A stretch of 64,000 nt of DNA from Pseudomonas frederiksbergensis (GCF_003732275.1 NZ_MOBM01000039.1:551013-615012), one strand, 5' to 3'; shown: positions 28,963 through 38,540, numbered from the stretch's first letter. Notes: generated by a model not told the origin, from the letters alone. Made by a program: numbers and translations.

Positions 28963-29943
28963 TCAACCGCGTTCCGATGGTACCGACGACAACTCGAACG
29001 GACTGCTGCTGCGCCGCTGGTTGCGATCTTCCCGCGGCGTGGCGCCGAAGAAGTTGCGGTAGGCGCTGGAGAAATGCGGCCCCGAAGAGAAGCCACACGA
29101 CAGGCCGATCTGGATGATCGACTTGCTGGTTTGCATCAACATCTGCCGCGCCTTGTTCAGGCGCAATTCCAGGTAGTACTGGCTCGGTACACGGTTGAGG
29201 TATTGCTTGAAGATCCGCTCCAGCTGCCGACGCGATACGCACACATGCTGGGCGATTTCGTCGGTGGTCAGCGGCTCTTCGATGTTGGCTTCCATCAGCA
29301 ACACCGCTTGGGTGAGCTTCGGATGGCTGGAACCCAAGCGGTTCTGCAACGGAATGCGTTGGCGCTCGCCGCCTTCACGGATGCGCTCGACGACGAGTTC
29401 TTCCGACACCGCACCGGCCAGTTCGGCGCCATGGTCACGGGCCAGCACTGCCAGCAGCAAATCGAGCACCGACATGCCGCCGCACGCGGTCAAGCGATCA
29501 CGATCCCAGTCGAACAGATGACTGGTGGCAATCACCTTCGGGAAACGCTCGGCGAAATCGTCCTGCCAGCGCCAATGCACGGCAGCACGGTAACCGTCGA
29601 GCAAACCCAACTGCGCCAACGGATAAACACCGGCCGATAAACCGCCGATCACACACCCGGCTCGCACCAGTTGTTTCAGGCCACTGCTGAGCGCTGGCGC
29701 AAGTGAGGTCGGCGGCTCGTCGGCGAGCAGGAACAGCTTCTGGAAGTTTTCGAGCTTGCCGGCCCACGGCTCACCCGGCAATTGCCAGGCGCCTTCGGTC
29801 GGCGGTTCGGCCTGCAAAAACGACAGTTCGTAAACAACGTCCGGATGCACACGCTGGGCAACACGCAAGGCCTCCTCAGCCAGCGCAAGCGTCAGAGCTT
29901 TAGTGCTGGGCCAAATCAGGAAACCAATTCGATGGGCAGTCAT
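28963..29943 (-). CDS. argR: Arginine-responsive regulator ArgR (AraC/GATase type)
   Basis: A 326-residue protein starting MTAHRIGFLIWPSTKALTL. The N-terminal DJ-1/PfpI-like sensor domain has GCVIGGLSAGVYPLAQLGLL. The C-terminal AraC HTH pair includes EIAQHVCVSRRQLERIFKQY and IIQIGLSCGFSSGPHFSSAY. This is the pseudomonad ArgR, unrelated to E. coli ArgR, which activates aru and aot and represses biosynthetic genes with arginine. It is last in the aot cluster, separated from aotP by 270 bases including a repeat. It ends 23 bases from the convergent LRR gene with no obvious terminator. Confidence 0.95.
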   Translation of the reverse strand: MTAHRIGFLIWPSTKALTLALAEEALRVAQRVHPDVVYELSFLQAEPPTEGAWQLPGEPWAGKLENFQKLFLLADEPPTSLAPALSSGLKQLVRAGCVIGGLSAGVYPLAQLGLLDGYRAAVHWRWQDDFAERFPKVIATSHLFDWDRDRLTACGGMSVLDLLLAVLARDHGAELAGAVSEELVVERIREGGERQRIPLQNRLGSSHPKLTQAVLLMEANIEEPLTTDEIAQHVCVSRRQLERIFKQYLNRVPSQYYLELRLNKARQMLMQTSKSIIQIGLSCGFSSGPHFSSAYRNFFGATPREDRNQRRSSSPFELSSVPSERG

Positions 29944-30060
29944 GGCGGGCAATCCGAAACGAAAACAGTGATGAAGGCATGGGCCAATGCTAGCCCGTAA
30001 ATGAACGCAAATTTCAAAACCGACAAAAATCAAATGTGGGAGCTGGCTTGCCGCCCCCCC

Positions 30061-30148
30061 TGTAGGAGCTGTCGAGTGAAACGAGGCTGCGATCTTTTGA
30101 TCTTGAAAATCAAAGTCAAAAGATCGCAGCCTTCGGCAGCTCCTACAG
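30061..30148. repeat. Dispersed inverted repeat, GGCTGCGATCTTTTGATC family
   Basis: TGTAGGAGCTG ... GGCTGCGATCTTTTGA is mirrored by TCAAAAGATCGCAGCC ... CAGCTCCTACA. Related copies are at 37147-37226 and 62708-62789. A truncated REP-like piece (ATGTGGGAGCTGGCTTGCC, 30033-30051) abuts it. It separates aotP from argR. Confidence 0.85.
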
Positions 30149-30212
30149 GGAATCGGAGCCAGCCTTTAGGTTGCGAAGCATGCACTATCCCGGTGCGCAA
30201 CGGGAGTTCGGT

Positions 30213-30977
30213 TTACTTCAGGCTGCCCGAGAGGAATTGTTGCAAACGTTCAGACTGCGGATTGACCAGCACTTCGCGCGGGTTGCCGCTTTCTTCGACG
30301 ACGCCTTTGTGCAGGAACACCAGCTGGTTCGACACTTCACGGGCAAAGCCCATTTCGTGCGTCACCACCACCATGGTCCGGCCTTCCTGCGCCAGGGCCT
30401 GCATGACTTTCAGCACGTCACCGACCAATTCAGGGTCCAGAGCCGAGGTCGGTTCGTCGAACAGCATCACCTCAGGCTCCATCGCCAGCGCACGGGCAAT
30501 CGCCACACGCTGCTGCTCGCCGCCGGACATGTGGCCAGGGTAAGCATCTTTACGATGCGCCACGCCAACCTTGTTCAGGTAGTGCTCGGCCTTCTCGCGG
30601 GCTTCGCTCTTGGACATGCCGAGCACGTGGACCGGCGCTTCCATGATGTTTTCCATCGCGGTCATGTGCGACCACAAGTTGAAATGCTGGAACACCATCG
30701 ACAGGCGCGAACGCATGCGTTGCAGCTGTTTCGGGTCGGCGGCTTTCAGCGCGCCGTCCTTGTTGGCGACCAGTTTCAGCTCTTCATTGTTGAGCAGAAT
30801 CTTGCCCGCATGCGGCTGCTCAAGCAGGTTGATGCAGCGCAGAAAAGTACTTTTGCCGGAGCCACTGGAGCCGATGATGCTGATCACATCGCCAGCCGCC
30901 GCTTTCAGGGACACGCCCTTGAGCACTTCGTGACTGCCATAGCGTTTATGCAGGTCTTGGACTTCAAGTTTGTACAT
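30213..30977 (-). CDS. aotP: Arginine/ornithine ABC importer, ATPase subunit AotP
   Basis: A 254-residue ABC ATPase of the HisP/GlnQ type. Walker A GSSGSGKSTFLRCINLLE, signature YPGHMSGGEQQRVAIARAL, Walker B EVMLFDEPTSALDPEL and the switch His in VVVTHEMGFA are all present. It powers the AotQ-AotM pore. The start is at MYKLEVQDLHKRYG (30977). Confidence 0.96.
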   Translation of the reverse strand: MYKLEVQDLHKRYGSHEVLKGVSLKAAAGDVISIIGSSGSGKSTFLRCINLLEQPHAGKILLNNEELKLVANKDGALKAADPKQLQRMRSRLSMVFQHFNLWSHMTAMENIMEAPVHVLGMSKSEAREKAEHYLNKVGVAHRKDAYPGHMSGGEQQRVAIARALAMEPEVMLFDEPTSALDPELVGDVLKVMQALAQEGRTMVVVTHEMGFAREVSNQLVFLHKGVVEESGNPREVLVNPQSERLQQFLSGSLK

Positions 30978-31004
30978 GCGGTCGATTCTCACAAAAACAG
31001 TCAG

Positions 31005-32117
31005 TCAGTCGTTGAGCAAGCGCCCGTGACGCAGCGCATCGCGCCCCGCCACCTTGGCCAGCCAGAAACCGGGTTGGGCATAACGCAGCCGTTCAATGGC
31101 AAACAGCACCCCGGACGTACCAGCACACACCGTGCTGACCCGATCCGATAACGGATCGATCACTTCAAAAATCTCGTCGCCTGCTTCAACCCACTCACCG
31201 GGTTTACGCAGGAAACTCACTACGCCAGGATGCGGCGCGAACAGCAATTCGGTGCCTTCGAACGGCATGCCTTCGCAAGCCTCTTGCGCAGGCTTTGGCC
31301 ACTCACCGCTGATCAAGCCTTGTTCAGCGAGGAACGCCAGAATGCCTTCGGCGTAAGCCTGCGCCTCTGGGCGACCGGTATCGGATTGGCCGCCCAACTC
31401 GATGGTCGTCGCCAGACAGGCCAGTGGAATCCGGGCATCCGGAAACAGACGCGACAGACGCAGCCATGGCAGCGAACACGCTTCATCAAAGGAGCTGCCG
31501 CCGGAATCTTCCGCCAGCAGACCGACCTTGACGTTCAAGTGTGCAGCCAGTGAACGCCAATGCGGCCAGTGTTGCGGCAAGGCATACATGTGCAGCGCCG
31601 CTTCGCAATCGCAGTGCAGATCCAGCACCACATCGGCGGTGCAGGCATGGCTGAGCAAAATGCGCTGCATGCCTTGCAACTGACTCTCGGCAGGCGGCAA
31701 GGCAGCCAGCACGTCGCTCATGGTTTCACGGATCAAACGGATATTGGCGTGCGGATCGTCACCCAGATGCCCTTGCAGCTCAGCGGCCACCGGCTCGCTC
31801 AGCTCGACGAAATCCCGGTTGAAGTTCTTGCCGCTACCCGCCTCGAAACGCCCTTGATGGTTACCCTGAAGCAGCTGACCGAGGCCCAGTGGATTGGCCA
31901 CCGGCACCAGTTCGATCACACCGTTCAGCAAGCCTTGGGCTTCGAGTTCGGTCAGGCGCTTTTTCAGCTCCCAGGCCGTGCGCATCCCCGGCAGTTCATC
32001 GGCGTGCAGGCTGGCCTGGATGTAGGCTTTGCGCTCGCCAGCGCCGAAGCGGAACACCGAAATCCGGCGTTCGCTGCCCAGGTGACTCCACGGCAAAGCA
32101 TGATCGATGCGTTCCAT
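31005..32117 (-). CDS. aotO: Succinylglutamate desuccinylase/aspartoacylase-family protein AotO
   Basis: A 370-residue zinc-dependent deacylase-like protein located between aotM and aotP, the place of aotO (PA0891) in P. aeruginosa. Zinc-site motifs: YIQASLHADELPGMRTAWEL (His/Glu), GKNFNRDFVEL, VVLDLHCDCEAALHMY (second His). The role in arginine uptake is not established; it is a distant paralogue of AruE in the same region. Confidence 0.9.
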   Translation of the reverse strand: MERIDHALPWSHLGSERRISVFRFGAGERKAYIQASLHADELPGMRTAWELKKRLTELEAQGLLNGVIELVPVANPLGLGQLLQGNHQGRFEAGSGKNFNRDFVELSEPVAAELQGHLGDDPHANIRLIRETMSDVLAALPPAESQLQGMQRILLSHACTADVVLDLHCDCEAALHMYALPQHWPHWRSLAAHLNVKVGLLAEDSGGSSFDEACSLPWLRLSRLFPDARIPLACLATTIELGGQSDTGRPEAQAYAEGILAFLAEQGLISGEWPKPAQEACEGMPFEGTELLFAPHPGVVSFLRKPGEWVEAGDEIFEVIDPLSDRVSTVCAGTSGVLFAIERLRYAQPGFWLAKVAGRDALRHGRLLND

Positions 32118-32118
32118 A

Positions 32119-32817
32119 TCAGTGCTTCCGCGGGGCCAGATAGCCCAGCCAGCGGTGCTCGGCCATTTTGAACAGGCGCACCAGAATGAACGTCAGGCAC
32201 AGGTAGAACACGCCGGCGGTGATGTAGGCTTCGAACGGCAAGTAGAACTGCGCGTTGACCGTGCGCGCGGCACCGGTGATGTCGATCAGGGTCACGATGG
32301 ACGCCAGACTGGTGGTCTGCAGCATCATGATCACTTCGTTGCTGTACTGCGGCAGAGCCCGGCGCAGGGCCGACGGCAGCAGGATCCGCTTGTACATTTT
32401 GAAGCGCGACATGCCCATGGCCTTGGCCGCTTCGATCTCGCCGTTCGGCGTGGCGCGCAGGCTGCCGGCGATGATTTCGGCGGTGTAGGCGCTGGTGTTG
32501 ATGGCGAAGGCCAGGCACGCACAGAACGTGGCGCTGGACAGCCATGGCCAGAGGAAGCTTTCACGTACCGCTTCGAATTGCGCCAGACCGTAGTAGATCA
32601 AAAACAGCTGCACCAGCATCGGCGTGCCGCGGATCACATAGGTGAACAGCCAGGCACTCATGTTGACGACCGGCTGCTTGGAGACGCGCATCAACCCCAG
32701 CGGCAGTGCCGCCAGCAGACCGAAAAGCAGCGACAGCGCGAGCAATTTAAGGGTGGTCACCAAGCCGCCGAAGTACAGCGGCAAGGCCTCCCAAATGACG
32801 TTGTAGTCGAAGATCAT
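32119..32817 (-). CDS. aotM: Arginine/ornithine ABC importer, permease AotM
   Basis: A 232-residue HisM-type inner-membrane permease. The EAA loop reads EIIAGSLRATPNGEIEAAKA followed by GMSRFKMYKRILLPSALR. It overlaps the end of aotQ by 4 bases (ATGA), so the two permeases are translationally coupled. Confidence 0.95.
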   Translation of the reverse strand: MIFDYNVIWEALPLYFGGLVTTLKLLALSLLFGLLAALPLGLMRVSKQPVVNMSAWLFTYVIRGTPMLVQLFLIYYGLAQFEAVRESFLWPWLSSATFCACLAFAINTSAYTAEIIAGSLRATPNGEIEAAKAMGMSRFKMYKRILLPSALRRALPQYSNEVIMMLQTTSLASIVTLIDITGAARTVNAQFYLPFEAYITAGVFYLCLTFILVRLFKMAEHRWLGYLAPRKH

Positions 32818-33503
32818 AGATCAGCCGCCCTTACGCCTACCGAGTAGCGCTTCTCAAGGTGACGCAATGCCAGCAACGAGACGCTGGTAATCACCAGGTA
32901 CATCGCCGCCACTGCGAGGAAGAAGGTGAAAGGCTCGCGGGTAGCGTCTGCCGCCTGCTTGGCCTTGAACATCATGTCTTGCAGACCGACCACCGAAATC
33001 AGCGCGGTCGCCTTGGTCAATACCAGCCAGTTGTTGGTGAAACCCGGAATCGCCAGACGAATCATCTGCGGCACCAACACCCGGAAGAACACCTGAAAAC
33101 TGCTCATGCCGTACGCCATGCCGGCTTCTGCCTGGCCCTTCGGGATTGCCATGAAGGCGCCACGGAAGGTTTCCGACAGGTACGCACCGAAGATGAAGCC
33201 CAGGGTGCCGATACCGGCGGCCAACGGGTTCAGGTCGATGTAGTCGTCATAGCCGAGCATCGGCGCGACGCGGTTGAGCAAGTCCTGGCCGCCGTAGAAA
33301 ATCAGCAGGATCAGCACCAGATCGGGAATACCGCGGATCACCGTGGAATACAGGTCGCCCAGCCTGGCCAGCCAGCGCACCGGCGATAGACGCAGCGCAA
33401 CGCCGATCAGCCCCAGAACGATGGCCAGGGCCATGGACGACAAGGCGAGCTGAAGCGTCAGCCATGCGCCATCGAGGATGACAGCCCCGTAGCCTTTCAA
33501 CAT
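32814..33503 (-). CDS. aotQ: Arginine/ornithine ABC importer, permease AotQ
   Basis: A 229-residue HisQ-type permease. The EAA loop is SETFRGAFMAIPKGQAEAGM with AYGMSSFQVFFRVLVPQMIR. About five membrane segments. Together with AotM it forms the translocation pore fed by AotJ. Confidence 0.95.
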   Translation of the reverse strand: MLKGYGAVILDGAWLTLQLALSSMALAIVLGLIGVALRLSPVRWLARLGDLYSTVIRGIPDLVLILLIFYGGQDLLNRVAPMLGYDDYIDLNPLAAGIGTLGFIFGAYLSETFRGAFMAIPKGQAEAGMAYGMSSFQVFFRVLVPQMIRLAIPGFTNNWLVLTKATALISVVGLQDMMFKAKQAADATREPFTFFLAVAAMYLVITSVSLLALRHLEKRYSVGVRAADL

Positions 33504-33593
33504 GATTCAGGTCCTCGAAAGTTGGGATGAAAAAATGGCGCAAACCTCAGAGATCCTGTTGCTTGCGCCATTTCGGACGTGTTGCGGGGACGA

Positions 33594-34367
33594 TTACTTG
33601 CCGTAGATATCGAAGGCGAAGTACTTGTCCTGGATTTGCTTGTACTTGCCGTTCTCGCGAATGGCTGCGATCGCGGTATTGATCTTGTCTTTCAGCGCGT
33701 CGCCCTTGCGAACCGCGATACCCACGCCGTCGCCGAAGTATTTGACGTCGGTGAAGGCCGGGCCCACGAAGGCGAAGCCCTTGCCGGCGTCGGTTTTCAG
33801 GAAGCCGTCATCCAGCAAGGTCGCGTCTGCCACGGTGCCGTCGAGGCGACCGGCGGCCACGTCGAGGTAGATCTCGTTCTGCGAACCGTAAGGCTTGATC
33901 TCGGCACCCAGCGGGGCCAGGACTTCGCGGGCGAAACGCTCGTGGATCGAACCACGTTGCACGCCGATGTTCTTGCCCTTCAACTCAGCCAGGCTGTCGC
34001 TGACTGGAGTGCCGGCCTTCATGACCAAGCGAGCCGGGGTGTTGTAGTACTTGTTGGTGAAGTCCACGGACTTCTTGCGGTCTTCAGTGATCGACATGGA
34101 CGACAGAATCGCGTCGATCTTGCGCACTTTGAGTGCCGGGATCAGGCCGTCGAACTCTTGCTCGACCCATACGCACTTGACCTTCATCTCTTCGCACAGG
34201 GCGTTGCCGATGTCGTAGTCGAAACCCACGATGCTGCCGTCCGGCGCCTTGGAGGCGAACGGCGGGTAAGCTGCTTCGATACCGATTTTTACGGGCTTGT
34301 CATCGGCGAAGGTCGGCAGGGACAGCACGGACAGTGCCAGGGCGCCAAGCAGCACAAGTTTCTTCAT
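33594..34367 (-). CDS. aotJ: Arginine/ornithine-binding periplasmic protein AotJ
   Basis: A 257-residue family 3 solute-binding protein. The signal peptide MKKLVLLGALALSVLSLPTFA is cleaved before DDKPVKIG. Typical binding segments are VGFDYDIGNALCEEM and DGLIPALKVRKIDAILSSM, followed by MSITEDRKKSVDFT. It is the first gene of the aotJQMOP operon, downstream of a candidate ArgR site. Confidence 0.96.
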   Translation of the reverse strand: MKKLVLLGALALSVLSLPTFADDKPVKIGIEAAYPPFASKAPDGSIVGFDYDIGNALCEEMKVKCVWVEQEFDGLIPALKVRKIDAILSSMSITEDRKKSVDFTNKYYNTPARLVMKAGTPVSDSLAELKGKNIGVQRGSIHERFAREVLAPLGAEIKPYGSQNEIYLDVAAGRLDGTVADATLLDDGFLKTDAGKGFAFVGPAFTDVKYFGDGVGIAVRKGDALKDKINTAIAAIRENGKYKQIQDKYFAFDIYGK

Positions 34368-34530
34368 CTTGGGACTCCATCGGTAAAGGGCAAAAACGGC
34401 AGAGTGAGCGACAGCCCAATATGCGAATGGGTTAAACAGCTAAGCGGTGCTGCGTCCTGGGAACCGTGCGCTGATTTCAACGCAGGCAACGACGAGCGAG
34501 TGATCGGCATTCTAACGACAGGCCCGAAGC

Positions 34531-34551
34531 CGATATTTCTTCAATGCGACA
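34531..34551 (-). promoter_or_regulatory. Candidate ArgR half-site upstream of aotJ
   Basis: On the minus strand TGTCGC-ATTGAAGA-AA-TATCG follows the same TGTCGC-N8-AA-N5 pattern, and shares TGTCGCATTG with the aruC site. It is about 165-185 bases upstream of aotJ. The remainder of 34368-34985 has no gene; it holds a REPIN and the acsA terminator. Confidence 0.5.
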
Positions 34552-34882
34552 ACAAATTACAGATGCACCGAGAAAGCCGCTTGAGCGCGTTGACAGCCTT
34601 GCAATTTCATGCAAGAGCAAAAGACAGTGAACCGATCTATATTGCAAATTGCGGGCCTATTATTGGCAAACCCTTCTAATCCAGCAAGCGCAGCGTGGTG
34701 TCTTATTTTTCATGGCCAATTGAGAGGCCCTGAGACTGGGCTTTGCGTTTCCCAATGCCTCGTATCGGAGCGTGCGGTTACACATTCAGTTACTTGAAGG
34801 GTGATGGGTAACAGTGGGAATTGGCCTACAGGGGAAGCCGATAATTATTGGGCGTTGTTGATATGGCGTCTGACAGACCGCC

Positions 34883-34947
34883 TTCGCGAGCAGGCTCGCT
34901 CCCACAGGGAAACGCATTCCAAATGTGGGAGCGAGCCTGCTCGCGAT
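34883..34947. repeat. REPIN upstream of aotJ, downstream of acsA
   Basis: TTCGCGAGCAGGCTCGCTCC then GTGGGAGCGAGCCTGCTCGC, head-in arrangement with a centre of about 20 bases. Confidence 0.88.
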
Positions 34948-34984
34948 GAGGCCCGAACGACCAACACAAAACCATCAGCCAATA

Positions 34985-35020
34985 AAAAGCCCCACCAGGC
35001 TCAACACCTGGCGGGGCTTC
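34985..35020 (-). terminator. Rho-independent terminator of acsA
   Basis: Stem AGCCCCGCCAGG / CCTGGTGGGGCT (minus strand) with a T-run, just after the acsA stop. Confidence 0.88.
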
Positions 35021-35039
35021 GATGACTCAAGAACCGCTG

Positions 35040-36995
35040 TTAAGCGACGTTCATGGTCTTGTGCGTATCAATCAAATGCTGCACTACACCCGGATCGGCC
35101 AAGGTGGAGATATCCCCCAACCCATCGTATTCCGCTGTCGCAATCTTGCGCAGAATCCGGCGCATGATCTTGCCCGAACGGGTTTTCGGCAGCCCCGGCG
35201 CCCACTGAATCACATCCGGCGAAGCAATCGGGCCGATCTCTTTACGCACCCAGTTTTTCAGCTCCAGACGCAGTTGCTCGCTCGGCTCTTCGCCACCGAT
35301 CAACGTGACATAGACATAAATGCCCTGCCCCTTGATGTCGTGCGGCACACCGACCACCGCCGCTTCGGCGACTTTCGGGTGAGCGACCATCGCGCTTTCG
35401 ATCTCGGCGGTACCCATGCGGTGACCGGAAACGTTAAGCACGTCATCCACACGCCCGGTGATCCAGTAGTAACCGTCCTCGTCACGACGCGCACCGTCAC
35501 CGGTGAAGTACATGCCACGGAAGGTCTTGAAGTAAGTGTCGACGAAGCGGTCATGATCGCCATACAGCGTGCGCGCCTGGCCTGGCCACGAATCGAGAAT
35601 CACCAGGTTGCCCTCGGCCACGCCCTCGATGATGTTACCGAGGTTGTCCACCAGCGCTGGCACCACGCCGAAGAACGGACGTGACGCCGAACCCGGCTTG
35701 AGCGCGTGAGCGCCCGGCAGCGGGCTCATCATGTTGCCGCCGGTCTCAGTCTGCCACCAGGTATCGACGATCGGGCAACGGGATTGGCCGACATTCTTGT
35801 AGTACCAATCCCACGCTTCCGGGTTAATCGGCTCACCGACCGAACCCAACAGACGCAGGCTGCTGCCATCAGCGCCTTCTACAGCGGCGGTGCCCGACGC
35901 CATCATCGCGCGAATCGCGGTAGGCGCGGTGTAGAGGATGTTGACCTTGTGCTTGTCGACGATCTTCGCCACCCGGGTGATGTCCGGATAGTTCGGCACG
36001 CCTTCGAACAGCAGCGTGGTCGCGCCATTGGCCAACGGGCCGTAGACGATATAAGTGTGGCCGGTGACCCAACCGACGTCGGCGGTACACCAGTAGATTT
36101 CGCCCGGACGGTAGTCGAACACACGCTCGTGGGTCATCGCCGCATACAGCAGATAACCGCCGGTGGTGTGCTGCACGCCCTTCGGCTTGCCGGTGGAACC
36201 GGAGGTATAAAGGATGAACAGCGCTTCTTCGGCGCCCATCTCTTTCGGCGCGCACACACTGCCCGCCACTTTCATCAGGTCTTCGTACCAGATGTCGCGA
36301 TGCTGGTTCCACTTGATGTCGCCGCCGGTGCGCTTGCACACGATGACTTTCTGAATGCTGCTGGTTTCCGGGTTGGTCAGCGCATCATCGACGTTGGTCT
36401 TCAGCGGGATTTTCTTGCCGGCACGAATGCCTTCGTCAGCGGTGATCACCACTTTCGAGCGGCAGTCGATGATGCGACCGGCCAGGGCTTCCGGCGAGAA
36501 ACCGCCGAACACTACCGAGTGAATCGCGCCGATCCGGGTGCAGGCCAGCATGGCGACCACGGCTTCGGGGATCATCGGCATATAGATCGTCACCACATCG
36601 CCGCGGTGTACATCCTGGCCGCGCAAGGCGTTGGCGAACTTGCAGACTTGTTCGTGCAGCTCGCGGTAGGTGATGTTGCGGCTTTCGGCAGGGTCATCCC
36701 CTTCCCAGATAATCGCGATTTGATCGCCGCGCTCGGCCAGATGACGGTCGAGGCAGTTGTAGGAAACGTTCAGCGTGCCGTCGGCGAACCATTTGATGTC
36801 GACATGGTGATCGTCGAAGGACGTCTGCTTCACCGTGGTGAAAGGCTTGATCCAGTCGAGGCGCTTGGCTTGTTCGCGCCAGAAGCCGTCCGGGTTGACG
36901 ACCGACTGCTGGTACATGGCCTTATAGGTGGCCTCGTCAGTCAGCGTATTGGCTGCTACCTCGGGACGAACGGGATACAAAGAAGCCGCACTCAT
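35040..36995 (-). CDS. acsA: Acetyl-CoA synthetase
   Basis: A 651-residue AMP-forming acyl-CoA synthetase that activates acetate. Motifs: LFILYTSGSTGKPKGVQHTT (P-loop), WWQTETGGNMMSPLPG, YWITGRVDDVLNVSGHRMGT (hinge Asp region) and the acetylation-site motif PKTRSGKIMRR near the C-terminus. The start at MSAASLYPVRPEV has GAGGTAAGAAAG upstream. It lies next to the aot cluster, as in P. aeruginosa (PA0887). Confidence 0.97.
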   Translation of the reverse strand: MSAASLYPVRPEVAANTLTDEATYKAMYQQSVVNPDGFWREQAKRLDWIKPFTTVKQTSFDDHHVDIKWFADGTLNVSYNCLDRHLAERGDQIAIIWEGDDPAESRNITYRELHEQVCKFANALRGQDVHRGDVVTIYMPMIPEAVVAMLACTRIGAIHSVVFGGFSPEALAGRIIDCRSKVVITADEGIRAGKKIPLKTNVDDALTNPETSSIQKVIVCKRTGGDIKWNQHRDIWYEDLMKVAGSVCAPKEMGAEEALFILYTSGSTGKPKGVQHTTGGYLLYAAMTHERVFDYRPGEIYWCTADVGWVTGHTYIVYGPLANGATTLLFEGVPNYPDITRVAKIVDKHKVNILYTAPTAIRAMMASGTAAVEGADGSSLRLLGSVGEPINPEAWDWYYKNVGQSRCPIVDTWWQTETGGNMMSPLPGAHALKPGSASRPFFGVVPALVDNLGNIIEGVAEGNLVILDSWPGQARTLYGDHDRFVDTYFKTFRGMYFTGDGARRDEDGYYWITGRVDDVLNVSGHRMGTAEIESAMVAHPKVAEAAVVGVPHDIKGQGIYVYVTLIGGEEPSEQLRLELKNWVRKEIGPIASPDVIQWAPGLPKTRSGKIMRRILRKIATAEYDGLGDISTLADPGVVQHLIDTHKTMNVA

Positions 36996-37146
36996 CTTTC
37001 TTACCTCGGTGGAATAGTTGTTTTTGTATGACCCCAGTTGTAGCCGGGCCGGGCCTATAGAACCATTCGACGATGGTAGTAACAAGCCCCTACAAAATGT
37101 GGCTATACCGCAACGGGGCCCTCAAACCCGGCTATTCACGGTTACC

Positions 37147-37226
37147 GTAGGAGCTGGCGAAGCCTGCGATCTTTTGATCTGCGCTCTTTTGAAGTCAAAA
37201 GATCGCAGGCTTCGCCAGCTCCTACA
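37147..37226. repeat. Dispersed inverted repeat, CTGCGATCTTTTGATC family
   Basis: TAGGAGCTGGCGAAGCCTGC followed by GATCTTTTGATC, mirrored by TCAAAAGATCGCAGGCTTCG and CCAGCTCCTACA. It lies in the 446-base gap between acsA and the DUF2790 gene, where I see no other feature except promoter-like AT-rich DNA. Confidence 0.85.
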
Positions 37227-37441
37227 GGGATTGTTACCAAATCTGCCAAAGGTGTTTATCAAAAGCATGACTATATGCACGCCACCCCCAGGCCTAAAAT
37301 CGGTCTCGCCAACAAGGCAACGTGATTAACCCAGTTGCAGCCCCCACGAAGGCAGTTAATCCAAAACTCTTTATTAAAGCTCCACACGCGATCCCAAAAA
37401 GATTGCGTGACCCCCTTCGACTTCAGAAAGGTAAATTTGAA

Positions 37442-37705
37442 ATGAAAGCTTTATTGGTTCTGGCCCTCAGCAGTCTGTGCGCAACCGCCATGGCGGATGA
37501 GGTCCCGACTGATGTCGCACAGCAACAACCCGCCATTGAGGAATACACCTACTCCACCCACCTGGACATCGCCAAAGTCATATCGATGAGCGAAATCCCG
37601 AATGTCTGCGAAGTGGTTCCGGCGACAATGGAATACGACGACTCCAAAGGTCAGCGGCACATTCTGCGCTACAGCGTCATGGGCAACGGCTGCTCTAACG
37701 GCTGA
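37442..37705 (+). CDS. Small exported DUF2790 protein
   Basis: An 87-residue protein with a signal peptide (MKALLVLALSSLCATAMA) and a DUF2790 core: YTYSTHLDIAKVISMSEIPN, CEVVPATMEYDD, LRYSVMGNGC, with two cysteines that may form a disulphide. ATG is preceded by AGAAAGGTAAATTTG. Periplasmic proteins of this family are common in Pseudomonas and have no assigned function. Confidence 0.82.
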   Translation: MKALLVLALSSLCATAMADEVPTDVAQQQPAIEEYTYSTHLDIAKVISMSEIPNVCEVVPATMEYDDSKGQRHILRYSVMGNGCSNG

Positions 37706-37891
37706 TCCGCCCGCTCTTACTTATCAAGGCTCGACCCATCCACCCGCCTTAAAGGCAGATGAAGCGCCGAGCTTTAAATCGATAAATTCGATTGTTTTAA
37801 GCGTTTATTTGCGCTTTTTAATCAAAAACATTGGCGCAATATGAATTCCACACCCAAGGCACAAAACGCCAACGAACCTGGAGCCACTACC

Positions 37892-38071
37892 ATGAAAACC
37901 AAACTGATCCTCGCCCTGACCCTCTCCGTCCTGGCCGCTAACACCTTCGCCGCCGATGGTTACGACCACACTGGTTCGGCTTCTTTCGCTTCTGATGGTT
38001 TTGATCACACCGGTGCAGCCAAATTCGCTGCTGATGGTGCTGACCGCGTAGGCGCAGCTCACTTCAGCTGA
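37892..38071 (+). CDS. Small exported protein with three 13-residue repeats
   Basis: A 59-residue product. Signal peptide MKTKLILALTLSVLAANTFA is followed by three units: ADGYDHTGSASFA, SDGFDHTGAAKFA and ADGADRVGAAHFS. The mature peptide is thus little more than the repeat. ATG has a CTGGAG site 10 bases upstream. I do not recognise a function; the D-x-T-G and His pattern could bind a metal or a surface. Confidence 0.75.
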   Translation: MKTKLILALTLSVLAANTFAADGYDHTGSASFASDGFDHTGAAKFAADGADRVGAAHFS

Positions 38072-38090
38072 AAATCGAAAGCGACCTCAC

Positions 38091-38112
38091 AGCCCGACTT
38101 CGGTCGGGCTTA
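38091..38112 (+). terminator. Hairpin terminator after the repeat peptide gene
   Basis: Stem AGCCCGAC / GTCGGGCT with a TTCG tetraloop, 19 bases after the stop. The T-run is poor, so efficiency is uncertain. Confidence 0.6.
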
Positions 38113-38540
38113 GTCATCTCCAGTTGGAACAACCTGACGAAATACGTTTTAGTGCCTCTCCTACCTTCAGGCCTAGCACACGCTAGCCTCGCGTCATTTC
38201 TCTCTCGCCCCTCCCTGCAGGTGCGACAATCTGATAGAAAAAAAAAGCGGTCCGAAACCTCTTCAAAAGCTATACTCCCCGCCGTTGATTTGGCCGTAAA
38301 ATATTCTTCTACAGGCCTCAACCCTCGGTAAGCAAAGCCCCATGCGGCTGGTAGGCAATCCGCCCTACCACAACGCGACTAGTCGGCTTGCTCCGTACAG
38401 AATCCATTTGCGTGCGTATAAGTTTTACTACTGCAAGCAACATTCCTTTAGATCCAACGCGGCCAGAAACGGCTGTGTGAAAAACCAACCTATCAGTTTT
38501 CACACGGGCAATCTGGCCCTCACGCAGGAGACGACACGTC
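38113..38540. other. Long leader/intergenic region upstream of nrdB
   Basis: About 430 bases without a convincing gene. TATACT at 38270-38275 could be a -10 box. I looked for and did not find a clear NrdR box. ATG of nrdB follows GGAGACGACACGTC. Confidence 0.4.

Noticed and set aside
35706..37031. 441-residue frame antisense to acsA
   Set aside because: AcsA is complete with all motifs on the minus strand; the plus frame is its shadow.
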